Shown here piece by piece: positions 52,913 to 62,096 of a DNA stretch of 64,000 bases (positions within the stretch are counted from its first letter, which is position 1; each line of letters opens with the position of its first letter). The DNA is taken from contig NZ_LMOV01000009.1 of assembly GCF_001424265.1 (NCBI RefSeq), positions 1 through 64,000 on the forward strand, in the 5' to 3' direction. The notes under the pieces are model-generated. The model made no database searches. It was not told where the DNA came from and worked only from the letters and a program-made list of their open reading frames with translations. This stretch comes from Acidovorax sp. Leaf160. GTDB taxonomy: Bacteria > Pseudomonadota > Gammaproteobacteria > Burkholderiales > Burkholderiaceae_C. The position numbers and the translations under genes were made by a program.

Positions 52913-52939
52913 TGGCCTGAGTGGCCTGAGTGGCCTGAG
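52913..52939. repeat. three-copy 9-bp tandem repeat (TGGCCTGAG) before nadB
   Basis: TGGCCTGAG occurs three times in a row 11 bp after the scpA stop, in the 164-bp gap before nadB. No function is apparent. Confidence 0.8.
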
Positions 52940-53065
52940 CCGCCGGCGGCGCCCTCCCCCGCTCTCGCGGCGCGGCAGCGGGACGCCACCGGTGGCCTGG
53001 CCAAGCCAGTGCCACGGCGGCTCCGGCATCGGGCCCCGCCCCATCGCAGGCCACGGAAAACACCC

Positions 53066-54670
53066 ATGCAGTCACACGACTTCGACGTCCTCATCATCGG
53101 CAGCGGTCTCGCCGGCCTCAGCGCCGCGCTGCACCTGGCACCCACCCACCGCGTGGCGGTGGTCACCAAGCGCCAGCTGCACGACGGCGCGAGCGGCTGG
53201 GCGCAGGGCGGCATCGCCGCCGTGCTGGCCGAGGGCGACAGCGTGGACGACCACGTGCAGGACACCCTGGTGGCCGGCGCGGGCCTGTGCGATCTGGCGG
53301 CCACGCGTTTCGTGGTGGAGAACGCGCCCGATGCCATCCGCTGGCTGCAGCAGCTGGGCGTGCCCTTCTCGCTGGATGAAGCCGGCGGCGGGCTGCACCT
53401 GACGCGCGAGGGCGGCCACGGCGCGCGCCGCATCGTGCATGCGGCAGACGCCACCGGCGCCGCCGTGCAGCGCACGCTGATCGAGCAGGTGCGCGCCACG
53501 CCCGGCATCACCCTGTTCGAGCAGCACACGCTGGTGGATGTCATCACCGCCGGCAAGCTGGGCCTGAAGACGGCCGGCACCGCCGACCGCTGCCTGGGCG
53601 CCTATGTGCTGGACGAGGCCGCCGACGAGGTGCTCACCTTCCGCGCGCCGCACACCCTCCTGGCGACGGGCGGCGCGGGCAAGGTGTACCTCTACACCAC
53701 CAACCCCGACACGGCCACCGGCGACGGCATCGCCGCCGCCTGGCGCGCCGGCTGCCGGGTGGCGAACCTGGAATTCATCCAGTTCCACCCGACGTGCCTC
53801 TACCACCCGCACGCCAAATCGTTCCTGATCAGCGAAGCCGTGCGCGGCGAGGGCGGCCAGCTGAAGCTGCCGCCTGCCGCCGGCGGCACGCGCTTCATGC
53901 CGCTCCACGACGAACGCGCCGAACTCGCCCCGCGCGACATCGTGGCCCGCGCCATCGACTTCGAGATGAAGACCCACGGCATCGACTGCGTGCACCTGGA
54001 CATCTCGCACCAGAGCCCGGCCTTCCTGCAGGAGCACTTCCCCACCATCCTGGCGCGCTGCGCCGAGCTGGGCATCGACATCACGAAGGAGCCCATTCCC
54101 GTGGTGCCCGCCGCGCACTACACCTGCGGCGGCGTGCTGACCGACCTGGCCGGCCGCACCGACCTGCCCGGCCTCTACGCCATCGGCGAGACCGCCTGCA
54201 CCGGCCTGCACGGCGCCAATCGGCTGGCCAGCAACTCGCTGGTCGAATGCATGGTGTTCGCCCGTGCCGCCGCGCAGCACATCGCATCGGCGGCGCCGCA
54301 GGCCCTGCCCGCGCTGCCCGCCTGGGACGACAGCCGCGTGACCGACGCCGACGAATGCGTGGTCATCTCGCACAACTGGAACGAGCTGCGCCACTTCATG
54401 TGGGACTACGTGGGCATTGTGCGCACCGACAAGCGGCTGGAGCGCGCCGCCCACCGCATCGCCCTGCTGCAGGCCGAGATCGCCGAGTTCTACGCCAACT
54501 TCCACGTCTCGCGCGACCTGCTGGAGCTGCGCAACCTGGTGCAGGTGGCCGAGCTGATCGTGCGCTCGGCCCAGATGCGCCACGAAAGCCGGGGCCTGCA
54601 CTACAGCCGCGACTGGCCCGAGCGCGCCGCGCCGGCCGCGCCCACCATCCTCGTGCCCGGTAAGCGCTGA
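53066..54670 (+). CDS. nadB: L-aspartate oxidase
   Basis: The 534-residue FAD enzyme oxidises L-aspartate to iminoaspartate, the first step of de novo NAD synthesis. The N-terminal dinucleotide fold has [19 protein letters not shown]. The substrate region has [14 protein letters not shown] and [26 protein letters not shown]. The C-terminal flavoprotein domain has [24 protein letters not shown] and [18 protein letters not shown]. It is the first gene of a run with bioA 19 bp downstream. nadA and nadC lie 7.4 kb away, so the NAD genes are split here. Confidence 0.96.
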   Translation: MQSHDFDVLIIGSGLAGLSAALHLAPTHRVAVVTKRQLHDGASGWAQGGIAAVLAEGDSVDDHVQDTLVAGAGLCDLAATRFVVENAPDAIRWLQQLGVPFSLDEAGGGLHLTREGGHGARRIVHAADATGAAVQRTLIEQVRATPGITLFEQHTLVDVITAGKLGLKTAGTADRCLGAYVLDEAADEVLTFRAPHTLLATGGAGKVYLYTTNPDTATGDGIAAAWRAGCRVANLEFIQFHPTCLYHPHAKSFLISEAVRGEGGQLKLPPAAGGTRFMPLHDERAELAPRDIVARAIDFEMKTHGIDCVHLDISHQSPAFLQEHFPTILARCAELGIDITKEPIPVVPAAHYTCGGVLTDLAGRTDLPGLYAIGETACTGLHGANRLASNSLVECMVFARAAAQHIASAAPQALPALPAWDDSRVTDADECVVISHNWNELRHFMWDYVGIVRTDKRLERAAHRIALLQAEIAEFYANFHVSRDLLELRNLVQVAELIVRSAQMRHESRGLHYSRDWPERAAPAAPTILVPGKR

Positions 54671-54689
54671 CCCCTTGCCCACGACACCC

Positions 54690-56060
54690 ATGACCGACAC
54701 CCTCGCCGCCCGCAGCCTCGCCAGCGTCTGGCACCCCTGCACGCAGATGAAGCGCCATGAAGCCGAGCCGCCCGTGGCCATCGCCCGGGCGCAGGGGGCG
54801 TGGCTGTACGGCACCGACGGGCGGCGCTACCTGGACGGCATCAGTTCGTGGTGGGTCAACCTGTTCGGCCACGGCCACCCGCGCATCCAGGCGGCGCTGG
54901 CCGACCAGCTGGCCCAGCTGGACCATGTGATGCTGGCCGGCTTCACACATGCGCCGGTGGTGGAGCTGTCCGAGCGCCTGGCCGCGCTCACCGGCCTGGG
55001 CCACGCCTTCTACGGCAGCGACGGCGCCGCCGCCACCGAGATCGCGCTGAAGATGAGCGCCCATTACTGGCGCAACCAGGGCCGGCCCGAGAAGTGCCGC
55101 TTCGTCGGCCTGGCCGGCGGCTACCACGGCGAAACCGTGGGCGCGCTGGCCGTCACCGACATTGCCCTCTTCCGCGAGGCCTACGCGCCGCTGGTGCGCC
55201 TGGGCGACGTGGTGCCCAGCCCCGACGCGCGCGGCGCACTGCCCGACGAAAGCGCGCAGGACGTGGCCCGCCGCGCCGCCGCAGCGCTGGGCGACTGGCT
55301 GGCCGAGCACCATGCCAGCACCGCCGCGCTGATCCTGGAGCCGCTGGTGCAGTGCGCCGCCGGCATGGCGATGCACGATGCCGACTACCTGCGCTTGGCG
55401 CGCGCCCTGTGCGACCGCTACGAAGTCCACCTGGTGGCCGACGAGATCGCCGTGGGCTTCGGCCGCACGGGCACGATGTTCGCCCACCAGCAGGCCGGCA
55501 TCCGGCCCGACTTCATCTGCCTCTCCAAGGGCCTGACCGGCGGCACGCTGCCGCTGTCGGCCGTGCTGACCACCGACGCCATCTACGCGGCGTTCTACGA
55601 CGACGACGTGGCGCGCGGCTTCCTGCATTCGCATTCCTACACCGGCAACCCGCTGGCCTGCCGCGCCGCGCTGGCCACGCTCGATCTGTTCGATGCCACC
55701 GACGCACTGGCCGCCAACCGGGGCCTGGCCGCCGCCATCGACGCCGCCTGCGCGCCGCTGGCCACCCACCCGCGCGTGCGCCACGCACGCCGGCTGGGCA
55801 TGATCTGGGCCTGGGACGTGGACACCGCCCTGCCCGACTTCGCCCGCCGCTACCACCGCCACGCCATGGCCCGCGGCCTGGTGCTGCGGCCCATCGGCAA
55901 CACGCTCTACGCCATGCCGCCCTATGCGCTGGGCGAGGCCGAGGTGCAGCACCTGGCCACGCAGGCGCTGGCCGCGCTCGATGCCACGCTGGCCGAGGAA
56001 GACGCTACCGCCTCAACCGCCAGCGCCACCGCCGCATCCTTCGAAAGGGCCCTGCCATGA
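54690..56060 (+). CDS. bioA: adenosylmethionine-8-amino-7-oxononanoate aminotransferase
   Basis: The 456-residue PLP enzyme converts KAPA to DAPA in biotin synthesis with SAM as amino donor. Conserved parts are GISSWWVNLFGHGHPRI, FYGSDGAAATEIALKMS, LAGGYHGETVGAL, ADEIAVGFGRTGTMFA and the PLP Lys in CLSKGLTGGTLPLSAVL. The start ATG at 54690 gives MTDTLAARSLASVWHPCTQM, the usual BioA N-terminus. The stop overlaps the bioD start (ATGA). Confidence 0.96.
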   Translation: MTDTLAARSLASVWHPCTQMKRHEAEPPVAIARAQGAWLYGTDGRRYLDGISSWWVNLFGHGHPRIQAALADQLAQLDHVMLAGFTHAPVVELSERLAALTGLGHAFYGSDGAAATEIALKMSAHYWRNQGRPEKCRFVGLAGGYHGETVGALAVTDIALFREAYAPLVRLGDVVPSPDARGALPDESAQDVARRAAAALGDWLAEHHASTAALILEPLVQCAAGMAMHDADYLRLARALCDRYEVHLVADEIAVGFGRTGTMFAHQQAGIRPDFICLSKGLTGGTLPLSAVLTTDAIYAAFYDDDVARGFLHSHSYTGNPLACRAALATLDLFDATDALAANRGLAAAIDAACAPLATHPRVRHARRLGMIWAWDVDTALPDFARRYHRHAMARGLVLRPIGNTLYAMPPYALGEAEVQHLATQALAALDATLAEEDATASTASATAASFERALP

Positions 56061-56743
56061 CCTTCGCCTGCTTCGTCACCGGCACCGACACCGGCGTGGG
56101 CAAGAGCCTCGCCAGCGCCGCGCTTCTGCACGCGCTGGCGCGCCACCACGCCCGCGTGGTGGGCATGAAGCCCGTGGCGGCCGGGGCCGAGCCCATCGGC
56201 GGCGTGCTGACCAATGAAGACGCCGTGGCGCTGCGCGCCGCCTCCACCATCGCCGTGCCGCCGGCGCTGGACAACCCGGTGCTGCTGCCCGACCCGCTCT
56301 CGCCGCACATCGCGGCGCAGCGCGCGGGCACGGCCATCGACATCGGCGCCATCGCGCAGGCCTACCGCCAGCTGGCGGAGCAGGCGGACGCGGTGGTGGT
56401 CGAAGGCGCGGGCGGCTGGCATGTGCCGCTGTCCGCCACCGCCACCGGGGCCGACCTGGCGCAGGCCCTGGCCCTGCCCGTGGTGCTGGTGGTGGGGCTG
56501 CGGCTGGGCTGCCTGAGCCATGCGGCGTTGACGGCCGAAGCCATCCGCGCGCGCGGGCTGACCCTCGCCGGCTGGGTGGTGAGCCGCATCGACCCCGCCA
56601 TGCTGGCGCCCGAGGACAACATCGACTGGCTGGCCGGCCACCTGGGCGCGCCCTTGCTGGCCGACCTGCCCCACCAGGCCGTGCCGGATGCCCGCGCCAT
56701 GGCCGCGCACTACCGACTGCCCACCTCCTGGACGAGACCATGA
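56057..56743 (+). CDS. bioD: dethiobiotin synthetase
   Basis: The 228-residue P-loop enzyme uses ATP and CO2 to close the ureido ring of dethiobiotin. It has FVTGTDTGVGKSLASAALLHAL (P-loop), MKPVAAGAEP, and EGAGGWHVPLS. The start overlaps the bioA stop by four bases and its own stop overlaps bioF in the same way, so the three biotin genes are translationally coupled. Confidence 0.95.
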   Translation: MTFACFVTGTDTGVGKSLASAALLHALARHHARVVGMKPVAAGAEPIGGVLTNEDAVALRAASTIAVPPALDNPVLLPDPLSPHIAAQRAGTAIDIGAIAQAYRQLAEQADAVVVEGAGGWHVPLSATATGADLAQALALPVVLVVGLRLGCLSHAALTAEAIRARGLTLAGWVVSRIDPAMLAPEDNIDWLAGHLGAPLLADLPHQAVPDARAMAAHYRLPTSWTRP

Positions 56744-57996
56744 CTTCCCACTCGCCGCCGCCCGAGCAGGCCCGCCGTTCCTGGCTGGACGAATTCCCCG
56801 ACCGCATCGCCGCGCTGGACGCCGGCCACCTGCGCCGCCAGCGCCGCGCCGTGCGCCCGCTGGGCGGCGCGCACCTCGACGTGGACGGCCAGCCCATGCT
56901 GGGCTTTTGCAGCAACGACTACCTGGGCCTGGCCAGCCACACCGCCGTGGCCATGGCGGCCTGCGACGCGGTGCGCGAATACGGCGTGGGCTCGGGCGCA
57001 TCGCCCCTGGTGAGCGGCCACAGCGCGGCCAACGCGGCGCTGGAAGCCGACCTCGCCCATTTCGTGCAGCTGCCGCGCGCCCTCTATTTCTATTCCGGCT
57101 ACGCCACCAACGCGGGCATCGTTCCCGCGCTCATCGGCGCGGGCGACGCCGTCTTCTCCGACGCGCTCAACCATGCCTGCCTGATCGACGGCGCCCGCCT
57201 GTCGCGCGCCGATGTGCACCGCTTCGCCCATGCCGACCTGGCGGCGCTGGAAGGCCTGCTGGCCGCCAGCACCGCCCGCCGCAAGCTCATCGTGACCGAT
57301 GCGGTGTTCAGCATGGACGGCGACGTGGCCGACGTGGCCGCGCTGCTGGCGCTGTGCGAGCGGTTCGACGCCCTGCTGCTGCTGGACGACTCGCACGGCT
57401 TCGGCATCCTGGGGCCGCAAGGCCGCGGCGTGCTGGCCGAAGCGGGCCTGGGCGGCCGCCAGGCATCGCCTCGCGTGCTCTACATGGCGTCGCTCGGCAA
57501 GGCGGCCGGCGGCGCGGGCGGCTTCGTCGCCGGCAGCGATGTGCTGATCGAATGGCTGCTGCAAAAGACCCGCAGCTACATCTTCGCCACCGCCGCGCCG
57601 GCCCTGCTGGCCCGCGCCCTGCAGGCCGGGCTGGACCAGATCGAGCGCGGCAGCGCGCTGCGCGCCCGGCTGCAGGAGCGCATCGCCCAGCTGCAGGACG
57701 GCGTGGCGCGCGTGCTGCGCGGCAGCCACTGGCGGCTGGGCAGTTCGCGCACCGCCATCCAGCCGCTGCTGATCGGCGCCAACGACGAGGCCCTGGCGGT
57801 GATGGAAGGGCTGCGCGAGCGCGGCATCTGGGTGCCGGCCATTCGCCCGCCCACGGTGCCCGAGGGCACGGCCCGGCTGCGCATCGCCCTTTCCGCGGCG
57901 CACACGCCCGCCGACATCGACCGGCTGATCAGCGCCCTGGCCGAACTGGCGCCCGCCACGAACCCGCATACCCACCACCCGAAAGCCTTCGCATGA
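56740..57996 (+). CDS. bioF: 8-amino-7-oxononanoate synthase
   Basis: The 418-residue PLP enzyme condenses pimeloyl-ACP/CoA with L-alanine to give KAPA. Diagnostic parts are FCSNDYLGLASH, YGVGSGASPLVSGHS, FSMDGDVADVAAL, LLDDSHGFGILG and the PLP Lys in MASLGKAAGGAGGF. The stop overlaps the queE start (ATGA), so biotin and queuosine genes share a transcript. bioB and bioC are not in the window. Confidence 0.95.
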   Translation: MTSHSPPPEQARRSWLDEFPDRIAALDAGHLRRQRRAVRPLGGAHLDVDGQPMLGFCSNDYLGLASHTAVAMAACDAVREYGVGSGASPLVSGHSAANAALEADLAHFVQLPRALYFYSGYATNAGIVPALIGAGDAVFSDALNHACLIDGARLSRADVHRFAHADLAALEGLLAASTARRKLIVTDAVFSMDGDVADVAALLALCERFDALLLLDDSHGFGILGPQGRGVLAEAGLGGRQASPRVLYMASLGKAAGGAGGFVAGSDVLIEWLLQKTRSYIFATAAPALLARALQAGLDQIERGSALRARLQERIAQLQDGVARVLRGSHWRLGSSRTAIQPLLIGANDEALAVMEGLRERGIWVPAIRPPTVPEGTARLRIALSAAHTPADIDRLISALAELAPATNPHTHHPKAFA

Positions 57997-58631
57997 CCTA
58001 CAGCGTCAAGGAAATCTTCTACACGCTGCAGGGCGAAGGCGGCCAGGCCGGCATGCCGGCCGTGTTCTGCCGCTTCGCCGGCTGCAATCTCTGGACGGGC
58101 CGCGAGCAGGACCGCGAGCAGGCCGTCTGCCGGTTCTGCGACACCGACTTCGTCGGCACCGACGGCACGCTGGGCGGCAAGTACGACACCGCCGACGCGC
58201 TGGCCGACCTGATCGCCGCGCAGTGGCCGGAGCACGACACGCAGCACCGCCTGGTGGTGCTGACCGGCGGCGAGCCGCTGCTGCAGGTCGACGCCGCGCT
58301 CATCGACGCGCTGCATGCGCGGCGTTTTCGCATCGCCGTGGAAAGCAACGGTACCGTGCCGGCGCCGCCGGGCATCGACTGGCTCTGCATCAGCCCCAAG
58401 TCCGGATCGAAGTGGGTCCAGCGGGAAGGCCAGGAACTCAAGCTGGTCTGGCCGCAGCCCGTGTTCGACCTGGAGGCGCTGGAGACGCACACGCGCTTCG
58501 AGCACCGCTTCCTGCAGCCCATGGACGGCCCCGAGCAGACCGCCAACACCGCCCTGTGCATCGAAGCCTGCATGGAGCGCCCGGCATGGCGCCTGAGCCT
58601 GCAGACGCACAAGCTCACGGGTATCCGCTAG
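57993..58631 (+). CDS. queE: 7-carboxy-7-deazaguanine synthase, Cx14CxxC type
   Basis: The 212-residue radical-SAM enzyme makes CDG from carboxy-tetrahydropterin in queuosine synthesis. The cluster cysteines are C31, C46 and C49, with 14 residues between the first two (FAGCNLW ... AVCRFCD). This defines the Cx14CxxC subgroup in place of the standard CxxxCxxC. Other motifs are LQGEGGQAGMPAVF, LTGGEPLLQ and SPKSG. The product feeds the queD/queC branch; queD is 44 bp downstream. Confidence 0.95.
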   Translation: MTYSVKEIFYTLQGEGGQAGMPAVFCRFAGCNLWTGREQDREQAVCRFCDTDFVGTDGTLGGKYDTADALADLIAAQWPEHDTQHRLVVLTGGEPLLQVDAALIDALHARRFRIAVESNGTVPAPPGIDWLCISPKSGSKWVQREGQELKLVWPQPVFDLEALETHTRFEHRFLQPMDGPEQTANTALCIEACMERPAWRLSLQTHKLTGIR

Positions 58632-58675
58632 CCCGCCGCCTCCCTCTCTCCTTCCGGTCCCCTGGTCATCCGCCC

Positions 58676-59038
58676 ATGCAATTCACTGTCCACCAACGCT
58701 TCTTCTTCGACGCCGCCCATACGCTGCAGCGCGAGGTGGAGGCTGCCGGCAGCCGCCGCATCCACGGCCACACCTATCACGCCGAAATCTCGGTGGCCGG
58801 CCCGCGCGATCCCGAGACCGGCATGGTGATCGACCTGGGCCATCTGCGCACGCGCTGCGCGGCGCTGCGCGAGCAGCTCGACCACCATCTGCTCGACGAA
58901 GTGCCGGGCCTGGGGCCGGCCACGCTGGAGAACCTGTGCGTCTTCATCGCCACGGCCCTCGCCGACCTGCGCCCGGCCCCGAGCCGCGTGCGGGTGTGGC
59001 GCGAAGGCGTGGGCGACGGCTGCGTGCTCGACCTCTGA
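58676..59038 (+). CDS. queD: 6-carboxytetrahydropterin synthase
   Basis: The 120-residue zinc enzyme of the PTPS family converts dihydroneopterin triphosphate to 6-carboxytetrahydropterin. It shows FFFDAAHTL with a first zinc His, RRIHGHTYHAEI with the other two, and DLGHLRTRCAALREQLDHHLLDEV with the catalytic His. The C-terminal Glu in RVWREGV binds the pterin. It precedes QueE in the pathway but follows it in the operon. Confidence 0.94.
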   Translation: MQFTVHQRFFFDAAHTLQREVEAAGSRRIHGHTYHAEISVAGPRDPETGMVIDLGHLRTRCAALREQLDHHLLDEVPGLGPATLENLCVFIATALADLRPAPSRVRVWREGVGDGCVLDL

Positions 59039-59095
59039 CGCGCCGCCGCCGGTTATCTTTCGCCCCTTCTCCTTTCCTTTCACCCTGGACACGCC

Positions 59096-59455
59096 ATGCC
59101 CCATCTGACCATCGAGTACAGCAGCAACCTGCCCGGCTTTCCGGAAGCGGAGGCGCTCACGGCCCTCAATGCCGCCGTCACGGCCAGTCCCGAGATCCTC
59201 GACGAGGCGGACCTCAAGACCCGCTTCATGCGCACCGCCAGCTTCGAGATCGGCAGCGCGCCCGCCCACCGTGCCTTCGTCCACGCGCAGCTGCGCCTGC
59301 TGTCCGGCCGCACGCCCGAGGCCAAGAAGGACCTGACGGCCCGCATCGCCGATGTGCTGCGCCGCCTCACGCCCCGCCCCGAGGGCGTGATGGTGCAGTT
59401 GAGCGTGGAGATGGTGGACATGGACCGGCCCTCGTACGTGAAGGAACGGCTCTGA
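59096..59455 (+). CDS. 5-carboxymethyl-2-hydroxymuconate delta-isomerase family protein
   Basis: The 119-residue protein begins MPHLTIEYSSNL, with the N-terminal Pro that acts as the base in tautomerase-superfamily CHMI enzymes. It continues FMRTASFEIGSAPAHRAFVHAQLRLLSGRT and ends VEMVDMDRPSYVKERL. In homoprotocatechuate breakdown it would isomerise CHM to COHED, but no other genes of that pathway are nearby. The native substrate may therefore differ. It is separated from queD by a pyrimidine-rich 57-bp gap. Confidence 0.88.
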   Translation: MPHLTIEYSSNLPGFPEAEALTALNAAVTASPEILDEADLKTRFMRTASFEIGSAPAHRAFVHAQLRLLSGRTPEAKKDLTARIADVLRRLTPRPEGVMVQLSVEMVDMDRPSYVKERL

Positions 59456-59520
59456 GGGGCCGGCCCATCGACAGGGGCTCCGTGCCGATCCGTGCGGATT
59501 CTTGCCGATCCGACCCGATT

Positions 59521-59536
59521 CGGGCGGAAGCGCCCG
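59521..59536. terminator. GAAG-tetraloop hairpin upstream of the DTW gene
   Basis: CGGGCG-GAAG-CGCCCG is a perfect 6-bp GC stem with a tetraloop, 65 bp after the CHMI-type gene stop. No T-run follows, so it is only a candidate transcript end. The preceding 60 bp also contains TGCCGATCCG twice. Confidence 0.35.
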
Positions 59537-59550
59537 TCAAATGGGCACAT

Positions 59551-59573
59551 GATGCTATGTTCTTGATAGCATC
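59551..59573. repeat. dispersed hairpin repeat, copy D, abutting the DTW gene
   Basis: GATGCTAT (59551-59558) pairs with ATAGCATC (59566-59573) around GTTCTTG. The right arm ends on the base before the TTG start of the DTW gene. This mirrors copy C at scpA. Confidence 0.75.
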
Positions 59574-60278
59574 TTGACCGATCCATCCGCGCCTCTCCCC
59601 GCCCCCCGCCTGCGGTGTGCGGCCTGCCTGCGGCCCGGTGCGGCCTGCCTCTGCGGCATCGCCGTGACGGTCGCCCACCCGGCCGAGGTGCTGATCCTGC
59701 AGCACCCGCTGGAGGTGCACCACGCCAAGGGCACGGCCCGGCTGCTGCACCTGTGCCTGCCGGACAGCCGCCTGGAAGTGGGCGAAGCCTTCGAGCCCCG
59801 CGCACTGCACGCCTGGCTCAAAGCCCCATGGCCCGGCGCCGCGCCAGGCGCCGCTGCCCGCCCGGCGCCGCGCGCCGTGCTGCTCTACCCGCCCTCCCCG
59901 CCCGATCCGGCCCTGCCGCTGGCGCCCGCGCCGCCGCTGCCCCCGGACTGGCTGGCCGGAGACGCCGCCGCGCTGCGGCTGGTTGTGCTGGACGGCACCT
60001 GGCGCAAGAGCCGCAAGATGCTCTACGCCAACCCGCTGCTGCAAGGCCTGCCGCGGCTGCCTCTGTCCACCGCAGCGCCGCTGCCACCCTCGCGCTATCG
60101 CATTCGCCGCGCGCACGCGCCGCACCAGCTGTCGACCCTGGAGGCCACATGCGCCGCGCTGGCGCAACTGGAGGGCGGCAACGCGGAGCGCTATGCGCCG
60201 CTGCTGCAGGCGTTCGAGGCCTTCATGGCGCGGCAGGCGGCGCGAGTTCCGCCGGCAGCCAGCCCCGCAGGCTGTTGA
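59574..60278 (+). CDS. DTW-domain protein (TapT-like tRNA-uridine aminocarboxypropyltransferase)
   Basis: The 234-residue protein has an N-terminal cysteine knuckle (RCAACLRPGAACLCG), LILQHPLEVHHAKGTARLLHL, and the name-giving motif in LVVLDGTWRKSRKMLYANPLLQGLPRL. Family member TapT makes acp3U47 in tRNA with SAM. An Ala/Pro-rich insert lies at about residues 85-130. No in-frame ATG or GTG precedes the cysteine motif after the last stop (59550), so the TTG at 59574 is the only start. The 3' end overlaps the opposite-strand pabB-pabC gene by 56 nt. Confidence 0.88.
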   Translation: MTDPSAPLPAPRLRCAACLRPGAACLCGIAVTVAHPAEVLILQHPLEVHHAKGTARLLHLCLPDSRLEVGEAFEPRALHAWLKAPWPGAAPGAAARPAPRAVLLYPPSPPDPALPLAPAPPLPPDWLAGDAAALRLVVLDGTWRKSRKMLYANPLLQGLPRLPLSTAAPLPPSRYRIRRAHAPHQLSTLEATCAALAQLEGGNAERYAPLLQAFEAFMARQAARVPPAASPAGC

Positions 60279-62061
60279 CGAAGGCCCAGGCGCGCACGCG
60301 CGGCAGGTCTTCCAGGCGCAGCACGGCTTCTGCCAGGCGCCCTTCGCGCAGGGCGACGGCCCGGCCCACGCCCGGCAGCAAACCGCAGGCCAGCGGCGGC
60401 GTGACCCAGCGGCCGTCTTCCAGTCGAGCGGCGACGTTGCCGAAGGTGGTCTCGGTGATCTCGCCGGCCGGGTTGTAGAGCAGCGTGTCGAACACGCCCG
60501 AGCCCGGCGCGGGCGCGAAGGCGGCGTAGTGGGCGCGCCGCGTGGTCTTGTGGCGCACGAATTCGCTGTGCGCCTCGGCGAAGGGCCGGCCGGCCAGCGC
60601 CAGCCGCACCGGGCCCGGCGCGGGCGCGGCCAGGGCGAAGGCTTCCGGCACCGGGCAGCCGTCGGCGCGCAGCCGCAGGCGCACGCGCCAGGCGCCTTGC
60701 GGGTGCGCGGCGGCCAGCGCCTGCAGGCTGGCGTCGATGCGCTCGGGCAGCCAGGGCACGTTGAAATGCGCGGCGGCTGCGGCCATGCGCGCCAGGTGGT
60801 CCGTGCGGTGGCGCAGGACGCCATCGACCAGCGCCAGGGTCTCCAGCAGGTCGAAGGGCTCGCTGGCCCGCACCAGGAAGGCGCGCTTGTGCTGCCACTC
60901 CTGCCATTCGGCGTCGGCCCGCGCATCGTGGGTGATGCCGCTGCCGATGCCGCAGCGGGCTTCATCGCCGCGCAGCGCCACGGTGCGGATGGGCACGTTG
61001 AACGTGGCGGCCAGCCCGCCGCCGGGAAGCGGGCGCACCAGCCCCAGCGCGCCGCAGTACCAGCCGCGCGGCGCGGGCTCCAGCGCGCGGATGGCCTGCA
61101 TCGCGCGCACCTTGGGCGCCCCGGTGATCGAGCCGCAGGGGAACAGCGCGGCGAACACCCGGTCCAACGTGGTGCCGGCGGGGGTGCGCGCCTCCACGTC
61201 CGAGGTCATCTGCCAGACGGCGGGCAGCGCCTGGGTGGCGAAGAGCGCCGGCACGCGCACGCTGTGCGGCGTGGCGATGCGCGACAGGTCGTTGCGCAGC
61301 AGGTCCACGATCATCACGTTCTCGGCGCGCTCCTTGGGGCTGGTGCGCAGGCCGGCGGCGCGCGCCGCGTCCTCCACCGGGGTGGCGCCGCGCGGGGCCG
61401 TGCCCTTCATGGGCCGGGCCAGCAAGGCGCCGCCACCCGCGTCCAGGCCGCCGCCCGCGTCCTGCCAGTCGAAGAACAGCTCGGGCGACACCGACAGCAC
61501 CTGCTCCTGGCCCATGTCCAGGTACAGCGCATAGCCGCCCGGCTGGGCGCGCTGCAGCGCGGCGAAGAGCGCGTGGGCCGTGTCGCCGCCCGCCACGCCG
61601 GGCGCGGCCTGCACACGGCCCTGCAGCGTGCCGGTGTAGTTGACCTGGTAGTACTCGCCCGCGGCGATGCCCTCATGGATGGCGGCGAGCGCGCCGTCGA
61701 ACGATTCGCGGCCCGGCTCGGCATGCCAGTGCACGGTGGGTTCGTGCGCTGCGGGAGGCGCCTGTGCCGGCCAGGGCCCGGGCGCATCGAAGACGGCGAA
61801 CCAGGCCAGGGGATGCCCGTCCGCAGGCGGATGGGTGCGCAGTGCGGCGTCGAACGCGGCCGCGGCCTCGTAGCGCAGCCCGCCCAGGCACCAGGCGCCG
61901 CGCCGGGCGGCTTCCTCCACCGCGCGCAGCACGCCGGGCACCTCGGCCAGCGTGTGGGCCACCAGCGTGGCGCGCGGCGGCGCGGTGAAGGCGTGGCGCA
62001 GCCGCGGCCCCTCCGCGGGCGCGCGGGGGTCGGTGAAGTCGAGCAGGGCCTTGAGGGTCAA
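60223..62061 (-). CDS. pabB: aminodeoxychorismate synthase component I fused to 4-amino-4-deoxychorismate lyase
   Basis: The 612-residue fusion makes p-aminobenzoate for folate. The N-terminal part (to about residue 350) is a chorismate-binding domain: GEYYQVNYTGTL, SPELFFDWQD, RPMKGTAPRG, ERAENVMIVDLLRNDLSRIA, and PCGSITGAPKVRAMQ. The C-terminal part is a class IV PLP aminotransferase (LLETLALVDGVLRHRTDHLARM, then VFDTLLYNPAGEITETTFGNVAARL). The two domains would make and cleave ADC in one polypeptide; the glutaminase PabA is not visible here. It starts at TTG. Its end overlaps the DTW gene on the other strand. Confidence 0.93.
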   Translation of the reverse strand: MTLKALLDFTDPRAPAEGPRLRHAFTAPPRATLVAHTLAEVPGVLRAVEEAARRGAWCLGGLRYEAAAAFDAALRTHPPADGHPLAWFAVFDAPGPWPAQAPPAAHEPTVHWHAEPGRESFDGALAAIHEGIAAGEYYQVNYTGTLQGRVQAAPGVAGGDTAHALFAALQRAQPGGYALYLDMGQEQVLSVSPELFFDWQDAGGGLDAGGGALLARPMKGTAPRGATPVEDAARAAGLRTSPKERAENVMIVDLLRNDLSRIATPHSVRVPALFATQALPAVWQMTSDVEARTPAGTTLDRVFAALFPCGSITGAPKVRAMQAIRALEPAPRGWYCGALGLVRPLPGGGLAATFNVPIRTVALRGDEARCGIGSGITHDARADAEWQEWQHKRAFLVRASEPFDLLETLALVDGVLRHRTDHLARMAAAAAHFNVPWLPERIDASLQALAAAHPQGAWRVRLRLRADGCPVPEAFALAAPAPGPVRLALAGRPFAEAHSEFVRHKTTRRAHYAAFAPAPGSGVFDTLLYNPAGEITETTFGNVAARLEDGRWVTPPLACGLLPGVGRAVALREGRLAEAVLRLEDLPRVRAWAFVNSLRGWLPAELAPPAAP

Positions 62062-62096
62062 ATCAGGCTCCCGCGCTGGTACAGCAATGGCATCTA

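Noticed and set aside
59096-59455. Aromatic degradation (homoprotocatechuate) cluster
   Set aside because: Only the isomerase-like gene is present; none of the hpa/hpc partner genes is nearby, so a pathway cannot be claimed.
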